Assembly: GCA_023136785.1 (NCBI GenBank) | Contig: JAGLQP010000116.1 | Location: forward strand, 1 to 6,439 | Origin: Spirochaetales bacterium | Lineage (GTDB): Bacteria > Spirochaetota > Spirochaetia > SZUA-6 > DRHE01 | DNA: 6,439 bases | Direction of reading: 5' to 3' | Translations under genes and position numbers: made by a program | Part shown: positions 1-6,439 of the stretch, in pieces | How the letters are laid out: each line of letters opens with the position of its first letter | Numbering within the stretch: position 1 is the stretch's first letter | The notes under the pieces: generated by a model | Database searches by the model: none | Told to the model about the DNA's origin: nothing | Seen by the model: only the letters and a program-made list of their open reading frames with translations

Positions 1-243
1 TCCGGCGGCGAGCGCCAGCGGGTGGCCGTAGCCCGTGCGCTGATGAACGAACCGCAGCTGATCCTGGCGGATGAACCGACGGGTAATCTGGACGAGCGAA
101 ACTCTCAAGGCATTCAGGAGCTGCTGTTCAGCCTGGTCAAGACTCACGGAAAAACAATGATTTTAGTAACCCACGCAACCGAGTTCGCCCGGATGGGAGA
201 TGACCACTATCTTCTAGAGCACCGCGCTTTGAGGAGGTTGTGA
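1..243 (+). CDS. lolD: ABC transporter ATP-binding protein, LolD-like (3' end only)
   Basis: This is the C-terminal 80 residues of an ABC ATPase. The gene enters the window already open, so its start lies upstream. The first visible residues are the ABC signature SGGERQR, followed by Walker B and D-loop ([12 protein letters not shown], residues 20-31) and the H-loop histidine in LVTH (residue 58). Spacing and wording match the LolD/MacB/FtsE group of small ATPases (about 220-230 residues), so roughly two thirds of the protein, including Walker A, is missing. It would hydrolyse ATP on the cytoplasmic face to power the permease encoded immediately downstream. Its TGA stop at 241-243 overlaps that gene's GTG start by four bases, implying translational coupling. 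The LolD assignment rests on the partner permease; a MacB-type or generic exporter ATPase is the alternative. Confidence 0.88.
   Translation, partial: SGGERQRVAVARALMNEPQLILADEPTGNLDERNSQGIQELLFSLVKTHGKTMILVTHATEFARMGDDHYLLEHRALRRL
231..237 (+). promoter_or_regulatory. Shine-Dalgarno sequence for the permease gene
   Basis: GAGGAGG lies inside the last codons of the ATPase gene. It ends only 2 bases before the GTG at 240 and 14 bases before an in-frame ATG at 252. Neither spacing is ideal, so this site does not settle which start is used. The GTG gives the classic four-base overlap with the upstream stop, while the ATG shortens the protein by four residues. Confidence 0.5.
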
Positions 244-1559
244 GAAAGAGTATGCGAGTCGGCTTTTCCCTTTACCTCGGTTTTCGTACATTCATTGGAC
301 GGGGTGGACGGATTTCCACGAATCTGCTCGGCAGTATCCTGGGAATCGGATTGAGCCTGATTCCCCTGATCGTGGTCCTGGAGGTTGCCGACGGAATGAT
401 CGAGGGGATAACCCGACGATACCTGGAGGTAGGCACCTATCACCTGCAAGTACATCTGGCCGGGGATGGGAATCTCGACAGTTACGAAGCTCTGGCCGAG
501 CAGATGCGGCAGAAGGCGGGAGTCACGCAGGTTATCATAGAGCGCCAGGGCATGGGTCTTCTGTACACGGAGGCGGGTCGGGGGGCGGTGACCGTTCGGG
601 CGGTGCCGCCGTCGCTCTACGAGGAGGATGTGGATTTCCGCAAATATTTCAGGATCCTCGAGGGATCCTTCGACCTGCAAACACCGGATGCGGTGCTGGT
701 CGGCCGGGAGATCGCCCAAAAGCTCAAGCTTAGCGTTGGGGAGCAGGTAAAACTGCTGTCCGTGGTCTCTTCAGCGGGGCGGCGGAGCCTGCCGAGGGTG
801 AGCACCTTCACGGTAGAGGGTGTTTTCACTACGGGGTACCAGGAGCTGGACAAACTGTGGATCTACATCCCGCTACGTACCGGGATCCGTGTTCTTCCCA
901 GAGACAGTTCCTCTTTCTTCCTCGGAGTGAAGCTGCACGACCCCTTCGATAGAATCGGCCGGCAGATCCGCAGTCTGGAAGAGGATCTTCCCGGAGAAGC
1001 GCAGCTTGCCAGTTGGTTCGATCTGGAAAGGGCAAATTACAAGTCTTTCCAGACGACCAAGGCATTGTTGATCTTCGTTATGGCCCTGATCGTGGCGGTA
1101 GCTACGATCAACATATCGTCGGCCTTGATCATGGTGGTGATTGAAAAGACCGAAGAGATCGGCATACTCAAAGCCATGGGGGCTCATCCACAGGATATTA
1201 CCTTCAGCTTTCTGCTCACCGGAGTGTGTGTGGGAGTCGTCGGTATCCTCCTGGGTCTGGGAGTGGGATTGGTTGTTGCGGTGAATATCAACTCCGTTCT
1301 GGCCGGCGTGGAGCTGCTGGTCAATCACCTGGTGTTCGGATTCCGGTGGCTGGTCTCGCCGATCGTGGAGCTGCAGAGCTCCGGGCCGGTGCGGGTGTTC
1401 AACACGGAGTTCTATCTTGAGGAGATTCCCATCCGGATCAAGATGGGCGAGCTGTTCGCCGTTGCCGCTGCCTCTGTTCTGCTGTCCTCCCTGGCAGCGT
1501 TCTTCCCGGCCCGGGCCGCGGCCCGTATCAAACCTCTGGAAGTGTTAAGGAAAATTTGA
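240..1559 (+). CDS. ABC transporter permease, LolC/LolE (MacB-type) family
   Basis: This is a 439-residue inner-membrane permease of the FtsX/MacB-type superfamily. Hydrophobic segments are at about residues 28-50, 273-300, 322-350 and 403-423. A large hydrophilic domain (about 51-270) between the first two is the periplasmic domain expected of LolC/LolE. A conserved cytoplasmic coupling stretch, [14 protein letters not shown] (302-315), follows helix 2. The C-terminal [15 protein letters not shown] (423-437) is also typical of the family. In LolCDE the complex extracts lipoproteins from the inner membrane and passes them to a periplasmic carrier. Here the same job is inferred from family resemblance and the adjacent LolD-like ATPase. 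It is slightly longer than the usual 400-415 residues, partly in the loop at 351-400. Only one permease is visible, so it may act as a homodimer or have a partner upstream. A start at ATG 252 is possible. Substrate specificity cannot be read from the sequence. Confidence 0.85.
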   Translation: MRKSMRVGFSLYLGFRTFIGRGGRISTNLLGSILGIGLSLIPLIVVLEVADGMIEGITRRYLEVGTYHLQVHLAGDGNLDSYEALAEQMRQKAGVTQVIIERQGMGLLYTEAGRGAVTVRAVPPSLYEEDVDFRKYFRILEGSFDLQTPDAVLVGREIAQKLKLSVGEQVKLLSVVSSAGRRSLPRVSTFTVEGVFTTGYQELDKLWIYIPLRTGIRVLPRDSSSFFLGVKLHDPFDRIGRQIRSLEEDLPGEAQLASWFDLERANYKSFQTTKALLIFVMALIVAVATINISSALIMVVIEKTEEIGILKAMGAHPQDITFSFLLTGVCVGVVGILLGLGVGLVVAVNINSVLAGVELLVNHLVFGFRWLVSPIVELQSSGPVRVFNTEFYLEEIPIRIKMGELFAVAAASVLLSSLAAFFPARAAARIKPLEVLRKI

Positions 1560-1614
1560 TCTTCCCTTCAGTTAAATCGAAGATTGCGATAGTATAGACG
1601 AAGATGGTGCAGGA
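1560..1614 (+). promoter_or_regulatory. Intergenic region upstream of mcsA, candidate promoter/operator
   Basis: This 55-bp gap is the largest in the window and the most likely place for a promoter of the mcsA-mcsB-clpC unit. It holds two copies of CGAAGAT (1578-1584 and 1599-1605) whose starts are 21 bp apart, about two helical turns. It also contains ATCTTC (1559-1564) facing GAAGAT (1579-1584). A weak promoter could be TTCAGT (1567-1572), 17 bp, TAGTAT (1590-1595). I see no heptad repeat resembling the Firmicute CtsR operator and no CIRCE element. Function is inferred from position; the motifs are short and may be chance. Confidence 0.3.
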
Positions 1615-2124
1615 ATGAAATGTGAAATATGCGGTGCTAGCAAAGCGGTAATCCACATTCAACAGGTCATCGGAAAAGAACGGGTGGATCTGCATCTATG
1701 TGAAGAGTGCGCCATGGAGAGAGGGATCGGCGGTGGAACCGGTGGCGGGGATCACCTCGAGCTGTCCATTTCCAACATGCTCAACGGCCTGGTGGACATC
1801 CGCAATGTGAAAGAGAAGAAGAACGCGGTGTGCCCTCAATGCGGTTTGAATTGGGAATCGATCCGAAAACGCGAGAAGATAGGGTGCGTGGAATGCTACA
1901 CCACCTTCAGCCGGGAAATACATTTTCTTTTGGAAAAGATGGGCGCCCAGCCAAGCCACAGGGGAAAGCTGCCAAAACGCCTGAACACCTACAAGAAGTT
2001 CCTTTTCGATGTGGTGAAACTGAAGGAGGGACTTAAACGTGCCCTCAAACGCGAAGACTATGAAAAGGCCGCTCGTATTCGCGACCGTATCCAGGAATTG
2101 GAAAAATCTTCGGATGATGGCTGA
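1615..2124 (+). CDS. mcsA: McsA, protein-arginine kinase activator (UVR-domain zinc protein)
   Basis: This 169-residue cytoplasmic protein has McsA's domain order. Two CxxC pairs form an N-terminal zinc finger (C3, C6, C29, C32). Two more form a second finger (C73, C76, C91, C94), and the section around KIGCVECYTTF (88-98) is characteristic. A C-terminal UVR motif (about 135-163, with EDYEKAARIRDRI at 147-159) follows. In Firmicutes McsA binds and activates the arginine kinase McsB and helps connect it to ClpC. The length is close to the B. subtilis protein (about 185). The start is fixed by homologues, which begin Met-X-Cys. An AGGA directly abuts the ATG, so no well-spaced Shine-Dalgarno is evident. 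The stop overlaps the mcsB ATG by one base (TGATG), indicating coupled translation. The central linker is glycine-rich (39-45). All predicted zinc ligands are intact, in contrast with the altered McsB next door. Confidence 0.93.
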   Translation: MKCEICGASKAVIHIQQVIGKERVDLHLCEECAMERGIGGGTGGGDHLELSISNMLNGLVDIRNVKEKKNAVCPQCGLNWESIRKREKIGCVECYTTFSREIHFLLEKMGAQPSHRGKLPKRLNTYKKFLFDVVKLKEGLKRALKREDYEKAARIRDRIQELEKSSDDG

Positions 2125-3179
2125 TGCGTATTGACGAGGGCTGGTTTAGCTCATCCGGCGCCGAAGATGACGTGGCGGTTTCCAGTCGGGTCCGCCTGGC
2201 CCGAAATCTGTTCGGTTTCCCCTTTCCCCCGGTCATGAGCAAAGAAGAGGAGGAACAGGTCCAGCGGGAGGTCACCGAAGCCTTCGAAAAACTAAAATAT
2301 TCCTTTGAAGCGATTTACCTGGACCGTCTGCCCCCTCTTGAACGTAAGATCCTTATGGAGCAGAATATTATTTCCCAGGATTTCTGCGTTTCGCCGAACA
2401 AGCTGGTTCTTCTGAGCGGCGACGGCAGAATCAGCGCTATGGTCAACGAGGACGATCACCTTCGGCTGACCTGTATGCGCACGGGCCTCTGCCTGCAGGA
2501 GATCTTTGCCGCCGTGGACGAACTGGACAGCAGGCTGGAGGGTTCCTTGCACTTCGCCGCGTCGATTGAATGGGGGTATCTCACCTCACGGCTGGACAAC
2601 GCCGGCACGGGGTTGAGGGCTTCGGTTATGCTGCATATGCCAGCCCTGGTAACCGACGATACGATCGGTTGGGCTTTGAAGCGGATCAACCAGATGGGAC
2701 TGCAGATCAAGGGTTATTGGGGAGATGGAGATCACTCGCTGGGCGACATGTACCAGATTTCCAATCCCCTCTGTATCGGCTACCGGGAGAAGGAGATTCT
2801 CGCTTCAGTGGGGGAGGCGGCCCGGGAGCTGGTGGAGTACGAACGAAAGGCCCGGGAGGAGTCAACCAAGAGCCGTCGAATCGAGTTGGAAGATCGGGTT
2901 CACAGGGCCTTCGGTGTGTTGAAGGCCTGCCGCCTGATATCTTCCAAAGAGGCGATCACCCTGCTGTCCACCGTCCGCCTGGGAATCGGCCTGGGAATGA
3001 TCAGCGAGCTTGGGATTGAGGTGGTTACCTCCCTCATGATTCGGGCTCAGAAGGCTCATATCCAAAAAATGCTCGACCAAATGGATGACGATACAGATAA
3101 TAAATTAGTAGATTATACCCGGGCAAAACTGATACGGCATGCTCTGGAAGGGCATGTCCGGGAGGACAACAATGTTTAA
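2124..3179 (+). CDS. mcsB: McsB-family protein arginine kinase homologue with altered active-site residues
   Basis: This 351-residue ATP:guanido phosphotransferase matches McsB along its whole length (family about 350-365). Landmarks are SSRVRLARN (20-28), the NEEDH-box equivalent NEDDH (108-112), GTGLRASVM (161-169), YQISNP (210-215) and IELEDRVHRAFGVL (253-266). McsB transfers phosphate from ATP to protein arginines, marking substrates for ClpCP. Nucleotide-phosphate arginines R22, R24, R114 and R165 are retained. Compared by eye with remembered B. subtilis McsB, catalytic E121 and E212 are D110 and D201, catalytic-loop C167 is R156 (CPTN reads RLDN), and R207 is K196. The C-terminal RDxxRA phosphoarginine pocket reads VDYTRA (329-334), after a shortened linker. 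Activity may therefore be reduced, changed or lost. Codons at about 3085-3117 are unusually A/T-rich for the gene. It overlaps mcsA by one base and clpC by eight. Family assignment is certain; kinase activity is not. Confidence 0.9.
   Translation: MRIDEGWFSSSGAEDDVAVSSRVRLARNLFGFPFPPVMSKEEEEQVQREVTEAFEKLKYSFEAIYLDRLPPLERKILMEQNIISQDFCVSPNKLVLLSGDGRISAMVNEDDHLRLTCMRTGLCLQEIFAAVDELDSRLEGSLHFAASIEWGYLTSRLDNAGTGLRASVMLHMPALVTDDTIGWALKRINQMGLQIKGYWGDGDHSLGDMYQISNPLCIGYREKEILASVGEAARELVEYERKAREESTKSRRIELEDRVHRAFGVLKACRLISSKEAITLLSTVRLGIGLGMISELGIEVVTSLMIRAQKAHIQKMLDQMDDDTDNKLVDYTRAKLIRHALEGHVREDNNV
3161..3165 (+). promoter_or_regulatory. Shine-Dalgarno sequence that sets the clpC start
   Basis: GGAGG within the last codons of mcsB is followed after six bases by ATG at 3172, an optimal arrangement. 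It decides in favour of 3172 over the in-frame ATG at 3139, which has no comparable site and would add eleven residues that do not fit the ClpC N-terminus. Confidence 0.8.
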
Positions 3180-5718
3180 GGGCTTAACCCAGCGCGCTCA
3201 GAAGATTTTGACGGTACTGGCCCAGGAAGAGGCAAAGCGATTTCACTCCGACCAGCTTCTCCCTGAGCATATCATTATTGCATTGCTCAAAGACGGAGAG
3301 GGAGTAGCGGTAAAGGCGCTGCAGAAGGCCAAGGTTGATCTTGGGGAGATGCAGTTGGAGATCGAGCATTCCCTTCCTATGGGAAAGGGAGGGTTGATTC
3401 TGGGCGACGTCCCGCCGTCGAAGCGGGGGAAAAAGATCCTGGAGGATTCCGCTGCGGAGGCGAGAAACATGGGCCACGAGTATATCGGGACCGAGCATCT
3501 GCTTCTCGCGGCCAGCCAGGAGTCGGACAGCCCAACCACGCGTTACTTGAACCGCAACAAAGTCACATCGGCCAAGTTGAGAGAGTTGATTATCCAAATC
3601 AACGGTCTCGGCGACCTGAATCAGCATTTACAACAGCACAAGAAGAAGACCCAGCCCATTTCCAGAAAAGCGACCCCCACACTGGACGAGTTCAGCCGTG
3701 ACCTGACCAAACTGGCCCGGGAAGACAAACTTGATCCGGTTATCGGTCGGCTGCGGGAGATCCAGAGAGTCGTTCAGATCCTGGCCCGGCGTACGAAGAA
3801 CAATCCGGTTCTGATCGGGGAACCCGGAGTGGGCAAAACGGCGATCGTTGAAGGACTCGCTCAGCGGATCGTTACCGGCGATGTCCCCGAGGTTCTGGCC
3901 GGACGGCGGGTACTTACGCTGGACTTGGCTTCACTGGTTGCCGGAACCAAGTACCGCGGTGAGTTTGAAGAGCGGTTGAAGCGGGTCATGAAGGAGATCA
4001 TGGCCGCGAACAACGTCATTCTTTTCATCGACGAGCTGCACACCCTCATCGGTGCCGGCGGCGCGGAAGGCGCCATCGATGCCTCGAATATGCTCAAGCC
4101 CGCTCTGTCCAGAGGTGAGCTCCAGTGCATCGGAGCAACGACCCTTAACGATTACAGGAAATACGTGGAGAAGGATGCCGCTTTAGAGCGAAGGTTCCAA
4201 CCGATTTACGTAAAAGAACCGAATCTGGAGGAGACGATCGAGATACTGAAGGGTTTGAAAGAGCATTACGGGAAATTTCACCACGTGACCTACACCTACG
4301 AAGCGCTGGAGGCTTCCGCCACCCTGTCTCATCGCTACATTTCCGACCGATTTCTCCCGGACAAAGCGATCGACCTGATCGACGAGGCGGGCAGCCGTAA
4401 GAAGATAGACACCAGCGTGCGGCCCAAGGAGCTGGCTAATATCGAGAGCAAGATCGAGAAGCTGAGCGCAGAGAAGAGCAATCTCGTCGCTCAGCAGAAC
4501 TATGAACAGGCGGCGTCGCTTCGGGACCAGGTGAAAAACCTGCGCGGACGCATGGATATGGTCAAACAGGACTGGGAAGCGAATCTCCGGGTGGAGGAGA
4601 ATCTGATCGATGTGGAGGAAATCCAGACCGTAATCTCCGAGATCACGGGGATTCCCCTGAACCGGATCGCTCAAAGTGAATCCGAAAAGCTGCTGAAGAT
4701 CGAAGAGGAGCTGCACAAGCGAGTGATCGGTCAGGACGCGGCAATCAGCTCGATCGCCGCGGCGATCCGACGTTCCCGCACGGGTTTGAGCTCGCCAAAA
4801 CGGCCCTTGGGATCCTTTATCTTTCTCGGTCCGACCGGGGTAGGGAAGACACTTCTGGCCAAGACCCTGGCGGCCTTTCTCTTCGGAAATGAAGATGCCC
4901 TGATTCGCATCGACATGTCTGATTTTATGGAGAAGCACAATGTCTCCCGCCTGGTCGGTGCTCCCCCGGGATACATCGGCTATGAGGATGGCGGTCTTCT
5001 GACCGAGAAGATCCGCAGGCGGCCCTACAGCGTCATTCTGCTCGATGAGATCGAAAAGGCCCATCCGGACGTGTTCAACCTGCTGCTGCAGGTGCTGGAG
5101 GAGGGACAGCTTCAGGACAACCTCGGTCATACCGTCAGCTTTCGTAATACTGTTCTGATCATGACCTCCAATGCCGGAGCTCGGGAAATCAGCAACGATT
5201 CATCCCTGGGATTTCACGTGGAAGAGGGGATGATGCGCTACGAAGAGATCCGCACCAGCGCTTTGAGTGAGATGAAGCGCCTGTTTAACCCGGAGTTCAT
5301 CAACAGGGTTGATGAAGCCGTCGTCTTCCACAGCCTGAATCGGGAGCATCTGTGGGACATCCTCGAGTTGATGGTCGGGGAAGTCCAGGAGCAGCTGAAC
5401 GAGCAGAATATCACCTTGCAGATAACCAAAGCGGCTCGAACCTTCCTGATCGAAGAGGGTTATGACGCAAAGTACGGCGCACGTCCGCTGCGCAGGATCT
5501 TGCAGAAGTTGGTCGAAGATCCACTTTCCATAGATATATTGAAAGGACGGTTCAAGCAGGGCAGTACGATTGTGGTCGACCTGAAGGAGGAGAAGATCGC
5601 CTTCCGCGCGAAGAGAGAACGTAAGACTCGGGGCAAGGGGAATCAAGGCAAGCGCGGGAAGGGCGGCTCCCCCGCAGAAGGTTCTTCTCAGCTGCCCCAG
5701 GAACTAGCCGTACGCTGA
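3172..5718 (+). CDS. clpC: ClpC, AAA+ unfoldase of the ClpCP protease
   Basis: This 848-residue class I Hsp100 protein unfolds marked or damaged proteins and feeds them to ClpP. Domains in order: a double Clp_N repeat (1-145); AAA-1 with Walker A GEPGVGKT (216-223), pore loop GTKYRGEFEERL (258-269), Walker B ILFIDE (283-288) and arginine finger region LERRF (338-342); a middle domain with a UVR motif (about 430-458); AAA-2 with Walker A GPTGVGKT (553-560), pore loop GAPPGYIGYEDGG (596-608) and Walker B VILLDE (621-626); and a C-terminal ClpB-type small domain. LGF at 679-681 sits where the ClpP-docking tripeptide lies. E32 and E108 occupy the positions of the two phosphoarginine-binding glutamates of B. 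subtilis ClpC. In the M domain Y444 replaces the usual phenylalanine while R451 is kept. It is longer than the 810-residue B. subtilis protein, mainly through a basic C-terminal tail (815-848). The start at 3172 follows a well-spaced GGAGG and gives a canonical N-terminus. Confidence 0.96.
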   Translation: MFKGLTQRAQKILTVLAQEEAKRFHSDQLLPEHIIIALLKDGEGVAVKALQKAKVDLGEMQLEIEHSLPMGKGGLILGDVPPSKRGKKILEDSAAEARNMGHEYIGTEHLLLAASQESDSPTTRYLNRNKVTSAKLRELIIQINGLGDLNQHLQQHKKKTQPISRKATPTLDEFSRDLTKLAREDKLDPVIGRLREIQRVVQILARRTKNNPVLIGEPGVGKTAIVEGLAQRIVTGDVPEVLAGRRVLTLDLASLVAGTKYRGEFEERLKRVMKEIMAANNVILFIDELHTLIGAGGAEGAIDASNMLKPALSRGELQCIGATTLNDYRKYVEKDAALERRFQPIYVKEPNLEETIEILKGLKEHYGKFHHVTYTYEALEASATLSHRYISDRFLPDKAIDLIDEAGSRKKIDTSVRPKELANIESKIEKLSAEKSNLVAQQNYEQAASLRDQVKNLRGRMDMVKQDWEANLRVEENLIDVEEIQTVISEITGIPLNRIAQSESEKLLKIEEELHKRVIGQDAAISSIAAAIRRSRTGLSSPKRPLGSFIFLGPTGVGKTLLAKTLAAFLFGNEDALIRIDMSDFMEKHNVSRLVGAPPGYIGYEDGGLLTEKIRRRPYSVILLDEIEKAHPDVFNLLLQVLEEGQLQDNLGHTVSFRNTVLIMTSNAGAREISNDSSLGFHVEEGMMRYEEIRTSALSEMKRLFNPEFINRVDEAVVFHSLNREHLWDILELMVGEVQEQLNEQNITLQITKAARTFLIEEGYDAKYGARPLRRILQKLVEDPLSIDILKGRFKQGSTIVVDLKEEKIAFRAKRERKTRGKGNQGKRGKGGSPAEGSSQLPQELAVR

Positions 5719-5741
5719 CCCATCACCGGGGAGCAGCTGCT

Positions 5742-5752
5742 GGAGAGAGAGG
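5742..5752 (+). promoter_or_regulatory. Shine-Dalgarno region for the TPR protein gene
   Basis: The purine run GGAGAGAGAGG precedes TTG at 5754. Its GGAG (5742-5745) lies eight bases from that codon, a good spacing. This supports a TTG start in the absence of any ATG at a plausible place. A competing in-frame GTG at 5772 has only AGGA (5763-5766) five bases before it. Confidence 0.5.
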
Positions 5753-5753
5753 T

Positions 5754-6439
5754 TTGCATACCAGGACAAAAGTGGCCTCCCTGTTTTTTCTTGTCTTCCT
5801 GATGCTCTGGGCTGCTCCTGCAGCCGGCTACGCCCAGGGTGTCGAGAACCTGTTCGAGGCTGGGAAGAAAGCCTTCCAGGACGGTTTATACGTGATGGCC
5901 GGGCGGAACTTCAGGCAGCTGGTCGATCAGTATCCGGATAGTCCTCTGGCCGACGATGCGGATTACTTAAGCGGTGTGTCGGATTTCTATCTTGAGGAGT
6001 TCCGCAGCTGTATAGCCGCTTTAGACAATTATGCCGGAAAGTATCCCCGGTCAGACAACAACCGAAGGGTGTCCTACTGGCTGGGGAGCGCCCACTTCCA
6101 ACTCCAAAATTACCCCGACGCCCTCTCTCACCTGAAGGCGCAGGTGGAGAAATATCCCGATGAGCAACCCTATTTCGACCATTCCCTGCTCCTGAAGGGG
6201 ATGGTCGAGGAAAACCTATCGAACTGGGCGGCTGCCCGGAGCAGCTACGGTCGGCTTCTGGAAAGAGAGTCGGCGCAGTATATCTGGCCGGAGGCTCTGT
6301 ACCGAGTCGGCGGCCTAGCTTTGCGCTTTTCGGATTATCCCGAAGCTCTCACCGCTTTTGCGAGGATTCTGATCGAATTTCCGAACTCCCAGTATGCCGG
6401 CGAGGCTGTGTTTTTCGTTGGGGAGTGCAATTTTTTTCT
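5754..6439 (+). CDS. Exported tetratricopeptide-repeat protein, BamD/YbgF-like (3' end missing)
   Basis: An open frame runs from TTG 5754 past the end of the window, giving 228 complete residues. The N-terminus is a signal peptide: a basic n-region (R4, K6), a hydrophobic core (about 9-22) and a likely signal peptidase I site after G-Y-A (25-27). No lipobox cysteine is present, so it is probably a soluble periplasmic protein, not a lipoprotein. The mature part is a series of helical repeats of about 35 residues (starting near 32, 72, 107, 145 and 181). Recurring elements such as NYPDALSHLK (119-128), DYPEALTAF (194-202) and YPDSPLADDA (60-69) are typical of TPR proteins related to YbgF/CpoB and BamD. 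Such proteins scaffold envelope complexes. The specific role is unknown. TTG was chosen over GTG 5772 because it supplies the positive n-region and a better ribosome-binding site. It starts 35 bp after clpC with no visible terminator, so read-through from clpC is likely. Confidence 0.82.
   Translation, partial: MHTRTKVASLFFLVFLMLWAAPAAGYAQGVENLFEAGKKAFQDGLYVMAGRNFRQLVDQYPDSPLADDADYLSGVSDFYLEEFRSCIAALDNYAGKYPRSDNNRRVSYWLGSAHFQLQNYPDALSHLKAQVEKYPDEQPYFDHSLLLKGMVEENLSNWAAARSSYGRLLERESAQYIWPEALYRVGGLALRFSDYPEALTAFARILIEFPNSQYAGEAVFFVGECNFF

Noticed and set aside
1559..1584. ATCTTC/GAAGAT inverted repeat as a terminator for the permease gene
   Set aside because: The six-base A/T-rich stem has a 14-base loop and no T-run; such a hairpin would be weak.
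1560..1614. CtsR heptad operator or CIRCE element before mcsA
   Set aside because: Neither the GGTCAAA-type tandem repeat nor the nine-base CIRCE inverted repeat is present.
3090..3120. A/T-rich stretch at the end of mcsB as an internal clpC promoter
   Set aside because: It contains a -10-like GATTAT but no acceptable -35 at 16-18 bp upstream. The low G+C may only reflect codons for Asp, Asn, Lys and Tyr.
3139..3171. Upstream in-frame ATG as the clpC start
   Set aside because: The eleven added residues do not match ClpC N-termini and there is no good ribosome-binding site. ATG 3172 has GGAGG six bases upstream and gives a canonical start.
4183..5130. Long minus-strand open frame (315 codons) opposite clpC
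   Set aside because: It lies entirely within the strongly conserved coding sequence of ClpC, shows no recognisable domain, and is the usual by-product of codon bias in a GC-rich gene.
5732..5741. Palindrome AGCAGCTGCT after clpC as a terminator
   Set aside because: It is perfect but has no loop and no following T-run, so it would not form an intrinsic terminator hairpin.

Overview
The window looks like ordinary chromosome from a diderm (two-membrane) bacterium of moderately high G+C. Two things point to an outer membrane. The first two genes resemble a LolD/LolCE-type ABC exporter, and the last gene encodes an exported TPR protein of the kind found in the periplasm. A diderm with an mcsA-mcsB-clpC block suggests Spirochaetota, but this is a guess from gene content. 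Other diderm phyla with McsA/McsB homologues are not excluded.

All five genes are on the plus strand and tightly packed. Positions 1-243 hold the end of an ABC ATPase. Its stop codon overlaps the start of a four-helix permease (240-1559). A 55-bp gap, the most likely place for a promoter, precedes mcsA (1615-2124). mcsA overlaps mcsB (2124-3179) by one base, and mcsB overlaps clpC (3172-5718) by eight. After 35 bp an exported TPR protein begins (5754) and runs off the window. No rRNA, tRNA, CRISPR, insertion sequence or convincing terminator was seen, and no gap exceeds 300 bases.

In Firmicutes, McsB phosphorylates arginines on damaged proteins, McsA activates McsB, and ClpC (with ClpP) recognises the phosphoarginine (pArg) mark and unfolds the substrate. 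Here McsA keeps all eight zinc-finger cysteines. ClpC keeps both ATPase sites, an LGF ClpP-docking tripeptide and the two N-terminal glutamates equivalent to the pArg-binding ones. McsB is the odd member. Aligned by eye to B. subtilis McsB, both catalytic glutamates are aspartate, the active-site cysteine is arginine, one phosphate-binding arginine is lysine, and the arginine of the RDxxRA pArg pocket is valine. The fold and neighbourhood are conserved while the active centre has changed, so this is either a functionally shifted guanidino kinase or a pseudokinase-like scaffold. That is the most interesting observation here. Other points are the absence of ctsR, a basic C-terminal tail on ClpC, and a 7-bp direct repeat spaced 21 bp upstream of mcsA.
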